The notes under the pieces: generated by a model
Databases searched by the model: none
Seen by the model: the letters and a program-made list of their open reading frames with translations, nothing else
Told to the model about the DNA's origin: nothing
Origin: Aestuariibaculum marinum
Lineage (GTDB): Bacteria > Bacteroidota > Bacteroidia > Flavobacteriales > Flavobacteriaceae
Direction of reading: 5' to 3'
NCBI RefSeq assembly: GCF_014596975.1
Contig: NZ_JACVXD010000002.1
Location: 520,553-584,552 of the forward strand
Length of the DNA stretch: 64,000 nucleotides
In this document: one piece after another, positions 61,778-64,000 of the stretch
How the letters are laid out: each line of letters starts with the position of its first letter
How positions within the stretch are numbered: the stretch's first letter is position 1
Position numbers and translations under genes: made by a program

Positions 61778-62095
61778 ATGGCATTAGAAATAACAGATGC
61801 AACGTTTGAGGAAAAGGTATTAAAGAGTGATAAACCAGTAATGGTTGATTTTTGGGCTGCTTGGTGTGGACCTTGTAGAATGGTAGGACCAATCATTGAG
61901 CAAATTAGCGAAGAGTACGATGGTAAAGCGGTAGTAGGAAAAGTTGATGTTGATGCTAACCAAGAATTTGCTGCGAAATACGGTGTGCGTAATATTCCAA
62001 CAGTATTAGTATTCCAAAACGGAGAAGTAGTAGGAAGACAAGTTGGTGTAGCACCTAAAAATGCATACACTGATGCAATTGACTCGCTTTTATAG
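61778..62095 (+). CDS. trxA: Thioredoxin
   Basis: A 105-residue dithiol-disulfide oxidoreductase. The redox site is WCGPC (C30, C33), and the IPTVLVFQNGE segment carries the cis-proline. There is no signal peptide. It is a short high-expression unit with its own promoter and terminator, and probably reduces ribonucleotide reductase and other cytosolic targets. Confidence 0.97.
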   Translation: MALEITDATFEEKVLKSDKPVMVDFWAAWCGPCRMVGPIIEQISEEYDGKAVVGKVDVDANQEFAAKYGVRNIPTVLVFQNGEVVGRQVGVAPKNAYTDAIDSLL

Positions 62096-62118
62096 TCTAT
62101 AAAATATAAAGATTATCT

Positions 62119-62150
62119 AAAAGGTTTGCTAGTAATAGCAAACCTTTTTT
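62119..62150 (+). terminator. Rho-independent terminator of trxA
   Basis: A 13-bp perfect stem (62119-62131 with 62136-62148) and a T-run. Confidence 0.88.
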
Positions 62151-62190
62151 ATTTTAGATAGATTTAATTAAATAAAAGAGGCCTTAGATA

Positions 62191-63120
62191 ATGAATTTAC
62201 AAAGCGAACTTAATAAAGCAGAAGGGTTTAAAAACTTAGAATTACTGGCAAAGCAGGTTGTTGAGGGATTTATTGCCGGAATGCATAAAAGTCCGTTTCA
62301 TGGGTTCTCGGCAGAGTTTGCTGAACATAAAATTTACAATCAAGGCGAGAGTACACGTCATATCGACTGGAAGCTATTTGCAAAAACTGATAAATTATAC
62401 ACCAAACGTTACGACGATGAAACAAATTTAAGATGTCATATCATTATCGATAATAGTAGTTCGATGCATTATCCAAGCATGAATAAGTTTTCGATTCATC
62501 ATTTAAATAAAATTGCATTTTCAGCTTTAGCTTCGGCGTCTTTAATGGGGATTTTAAAAAAGCAGCGCGATGCTGTTGGTTTAAGTATTTATAGTGATGC
62601 ATACGATTATTATGCGCCGGAAAAGGGGAGTGAGCGTCATCATCAAATGTTGTTAAGTCAACTGTCTAATATGGTCACCCAAAAGCCAATAAACAGACAA
62701 ACCGATACGTATACATATTTACATCAAATAGCTGAAAAGATTCACAGGCGTTCCTTAATATTTTTATTTACTGATATGTTTCAGGCTATGGAAGATCCTA
62801 ATAAGTTGTTTGAGGCACTTCGTCATTTAAAATACAACAAGCATGAAGTAATTTTATTTCATGTCATTGATAAAGAAAAGGAGCTGTTATTCGATTTCGA
62901 TAATAAGCCCAAACGTTTTGTTGATGTTGAAACCGGTGAGTTTATAAATTTATATGCCGACACCATTAAGCATAATTATAACGAAGCGGTGAGTGCTTTT
63001 TTCAAGGAAGTGCAGTATAATTGTTTGAAATACAATATTAAATATGTTGAGGTAGATGTTAACGATGATTTTAATAATATACTTTTAACATATATGGTAG
63101 AGCGTAAGAAGTTCGGGTAG
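62191..63120 (+). CDS. DUF58 domain protein (von Willebrand A-like)
   Basis: A 309-residue cytosolic protein. The DUF58 signature is RHIDWKLFAKTDKLYTKRYDDETNLRC at residues about 57-83 (motif core HIDWK.FAKTD...YDDE). A vWA-like fold follows with the MIDAS-type DNSSSM motif near residue 91 and LIFLFTDMFQ near residue 190. DUF58 genes usually accompany MoxR ATPase and aerotolerance (Bat) genes, but here no MoxR is in the window; it follows trxA across a terminator. Confidence 0.9.
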   Translation: MNLQSELNKAEGFKNLELLAKQVVEGFIAGMHKSPFHGFSAEFAEHKIYNQGESTRHIDWKLFAKTDKLYTKRYDDETNLRCHIIIDNSSSMHYPSMNKFSIHHLNKIAFSALASASLMGILKKQRDAVGLSIYSDAYDYYAPEKGSERHHQMLLSQLSNMVTQKPINRQTDTYTYLHQIAEKIHRRSLIFLFTDMFQAMEDPNKLFEALRHLKYNKHEVILFHVIDKEKELLFDFDNKPKRFVDVETGEFINLYADTIKHNYNEAVSAFFKEVQYNCLKYNIKYVEVDVNDDFNNILLTYMVERKKFG

Positions 63121-63151
63121 AACAAAAAACTCAAAAAAACTCAAAAAAATG

Positions 63152-63182
63152 TTTGCGGTAAACAAAAAGGGGTGTATATTTG
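63152..63182 (+). promoter_or_regulatory. Promoter of the first tRNA-Asp gene
   Basis: -33 TTTG (63152-63155) and -7 TATATTTG (63175-63182) with 19-base spacing; the tRNA begins 18 bases later. Confidence 0.7.
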
Positions 63183-63200
63183 CAACCGCAATACAGCAAC

Positions 63201-63274
63201 GGTCTGGTAGTTCAGTTGGTTAGAATGTCGCCCTGTCACGGCGAAGGTCGCGGGTTCGAGTCCCGTCCAGACCG
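63201..63274 (+). tRNA. tRNA-Asp (anticodon GTC), first copy
   Basis: 74 bases folding as a standard cloverleaf: acceptor stem GGTCTGG/CCAGACC, discriminator G, anticodon stem TCGCC/GGCGA around the loop CTGTCAC with GTC at 63235-63237, and a T-arm with GGTTCGAGTCC. The 3' CCA is not encoded. It is followed by a terminator. An identical copy begins at 63917. Confidence 0.97.
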
Positions 63275-63287
63275 CAACATTGCAGAG

Positions 63288-63316
63288 AAGCTCTAAGTGA
63301 TTAGGGCTTTTTTTGG
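63288..63316 (+). terminator. Terminator of the first tRNA-Asp gene
   Basis: AAGCTCTAA/TTAGGGCTT stem (63288-63296 with 63301-63309), one wobble, 4-base loop, followed by T residues. Confidence 0.8.
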
Positions 63317-63440
63317 CACTATAAAGAAGTTGTGTTGTCCCAATGCAAATTGGGAGTAGTAGTGATTACCAAAGTTTTTTGGTGTTCCAATGAAAGGCTT
63401 TCCTTTTTTCTTAACAGAAAATCGGGATGCTTTTTTTGTT

Positions 63441-63668
63441 TTAGAGTAAATCTTTCCAAACTTTAAACCCCTTTCTAAGTTTTTTAGGCAAACAAAAGAA
63501 AATAAATATAGGTGAAGCTATTATTACAGGGTTGATTACATTCTCAAATATTATTGTAAAAGCATTATTTGTCCATTTAGAGATTATTAATGAAAGTCCT
63601 GTTCCAATTGCGCAGAATAGGATTAGAAAGGCAATGTAGAATAGTAATATTTTAAATAATTCCTTCAT
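63441..63668 (-). CDS. Small two-helix membrane protein between the tRNA-Asp copies
   Basis: A 75-residue protein predicted to have two membrane helices (about residues 6-30 and 43-60) and a basic C-terminus (KKLRKGFKVWKDLL). It matches no family I recognise. It lies in the 642-base spacer between two identical tRNA genes, on the opposite strand. It could be a real small gene or a chance frame; the ATG and hydrophobic pattern favour a gene. Nothing else in the spacer (63317-63440 and 63669-63880) is a supported gene. Confidence 0.45.
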   Translation of the reverse strand: MKELFKILLFYIAFLILFCAIGTGLSLIISKWTNNAFTIIFENVINPVIIASPIFIFFCLPKKLRKGFKVWKDLL

Positions 63669-63891
63669 TTATAATTATACGGAATACAATTTAAATCATT
63701 GGTTTTTAACTGAAAAGGATATTCTTTTTATGGTGTATTCCAATTATAAACGGATTAGGTTATAATCTGTTATAAAGATGTTATTTACTAATGTCATGAA
63801 TTTGAATAGTCTTTTTTTTTTTGACATTCAGTGTTTTGATTATTCTTATTCAAAAAAACAAAAAAATATTATTATATATTAAAAAGTATTG

Positions 63892-63899
63892 TATATTTG
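63892..63899 (+). promoter_or_regulatory. Promoter -7 box of the second tRNA-Asp gene
   Basis: TATATTTG as in the first copy, 17 bases before the tRNA; the -33 element of the first copy is not conserved here. Confidence 0.5.
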
Positions 63900-63916
63900 C
63901 ACCCGCAATACGCAAC

Positions 63917-63990
63917 GGTCTGGTAGTTCAGTTGGTTAGAATGTCGCCCTGTCACGGCGAAGGTCGCGGGTTCGAGTCCCGTCCAGACCG
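63917..63990 (+). tRNA. tRNA-Asp (anticodon GTC), second copy
   Basis: Identical over all 74 bases to the copy at 63201-63274 (anticodon GTC at 63951-63953), and the following CAACATTGCA is also shared up to the window edge. The upstream promoter block is nearly identical (CCGCAATAC before the gene in both). Confidence 0.97.
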
Positions 63991-64000
63991 CAACATTGCA

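Larger units (their letters stand above)
63892..64000 (+). repeat. Direct repeat containing promoter, tRNA-Asp and downstream flank
   Basis: The block from the -7 box to at least the window end repeats 63175-63284 with one missing base and one substitution before the tRNA. The repeat continues past the end of the window, so its length and any further copies cannot be seen. Confidence 0.75.

Noticed and set aside
61762..62070. 102-codon frame opposite trxA
   Set aside because: It is the antisense shadow of a strongly conserved thioredoxin gene.
63293..63520. Minus-strand stretch of about 75 open codons without ATG between the tRNA copies
   Set aside because: It has no start codon, covers the tRNA terminator region and overlaps the small membrane ORF; the composition resembles spurious frames often seen beside tRNA genes.
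1..64000. Search for CRISPR arrays, insertion sequences, prophage genes and rRNA
   Set aside because: No regularly spaced repeats, transposase or integrase motifs, phage structural genes or rRNA sequences were seen.

Overview
The window is ordinary chromosomal DNA from a member of the Bacteroidota, almost certainly family Flavobacteriaceae. Four things point there. Two secreted proteins carry type IX secretion (T9SS) C-terminal sorting domains. The -7 promoter boxes have the form TAnnTTTG and Shine-Dalgarno sequences are largely absent. The DNA is AT-rich. Many lineage-typical small families are present (DUF3098, DUF3127, DUF4271, DUF4296, DUF2490), along with a DnaE that has a DnaQ-like exonuclease fused to its N-terminus. 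The genus cannot be fixed from the sequence. No phage, insertion sequence, integrase or CRISPR array was seen, and every large gene is intact.

Layout. 1-12.7 kb: HIT protein, orphan histidine kinase with a zinc-ribbon membrane protein, flavin reductase, DUF3127 protein, aat, tag, thioredoxin-fold protein, then a minus-strand group ftsX / DUF3098 / uppP / truB / TonB-like into which an opposite-strand glycerate kinase gene is wedged; then a small porin and an EamA transporter separated by an inverted repeat. 12.9-24.9 kb: leuS, alanine dehydrogenase, a YugP-type metallopeptidase, a membrane-anchored MutS-like ATPase, a nitrilase-fold amidase, an Ig-like lipoprotein, comF and glyS. 24.9-36.6 kb: an Lrp regulator beside a saccharopine dehydrogenase, DUF423, ATP-type PEP carboxykinase, hemD-DUF4271, a dolichol-phosphate-mannose-synthase-like transferase, dihydroorotase-DUF4296, an epimerase, tyrS and a LuxE-like acyl-protein synthetase. 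36.7-48.3 kb: two T9SS cargo proteins, a PhoB/PhoR-like pair, a glycosyltransferase, trmB-LysE-alkyltransferase-like genes, an iron-sulfur block (Mrp, NifU C-domain, 2Fe-2S ferredoxin), ferritin, a cytochrome c lipoprotein and a phosphoesterase. 48.3-64 kb: a 1158-residue protein proposed to be a pyrophosphate-type PEP carboxykinase, glutaryl-CoA dehydrogenase, trmN6, rimM-rpsP, a lactonase-like beta-propeller, dnaE, trxA, a DUF58 protein, and two identical tRNA-Asp genes at the right edge.

How the genes fit together. Most genes are housekeeping: translation (leuS, glyS, tyrS, tRNA-Asp, truB, trmB, trmN6, rimM, rpsP, aat), envelope growth (ftsX, uppP), Fe-S and redox maintenance (Mrp, NifU, ferredoxin, ferritin, thioredoxins), replication and repair (dnaE, tag, alkyltransferase-like protein). 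Amino-acid and anaplerotic carbon metabolism is a second theme. Alanine dehydrogenase, saccharopine dehydrogenase with Lrp, and glutaryl-CoA dehydrogenase suggest amino-acid (lysine, alanine) catabolism. Its products would meet gluconeogenesis through PEP carboxykinase, for which there may be two unrelated enzyme types in this one window.

The most interesting points are the proposed PPi-type PEP carboxykinase beside a classical one, a swollen and compositionally distinct leucine-specific domain inside leuS, a dihydroorotase with Gln at the first metal-ligand His, a T9SS cargo that is little more than signal peptide plus sorting domain, genes whose promoter sits directly on the start codon, and the tandem tRNA-Asp copies. 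I saw no clearly undescribed multi-gene system here.
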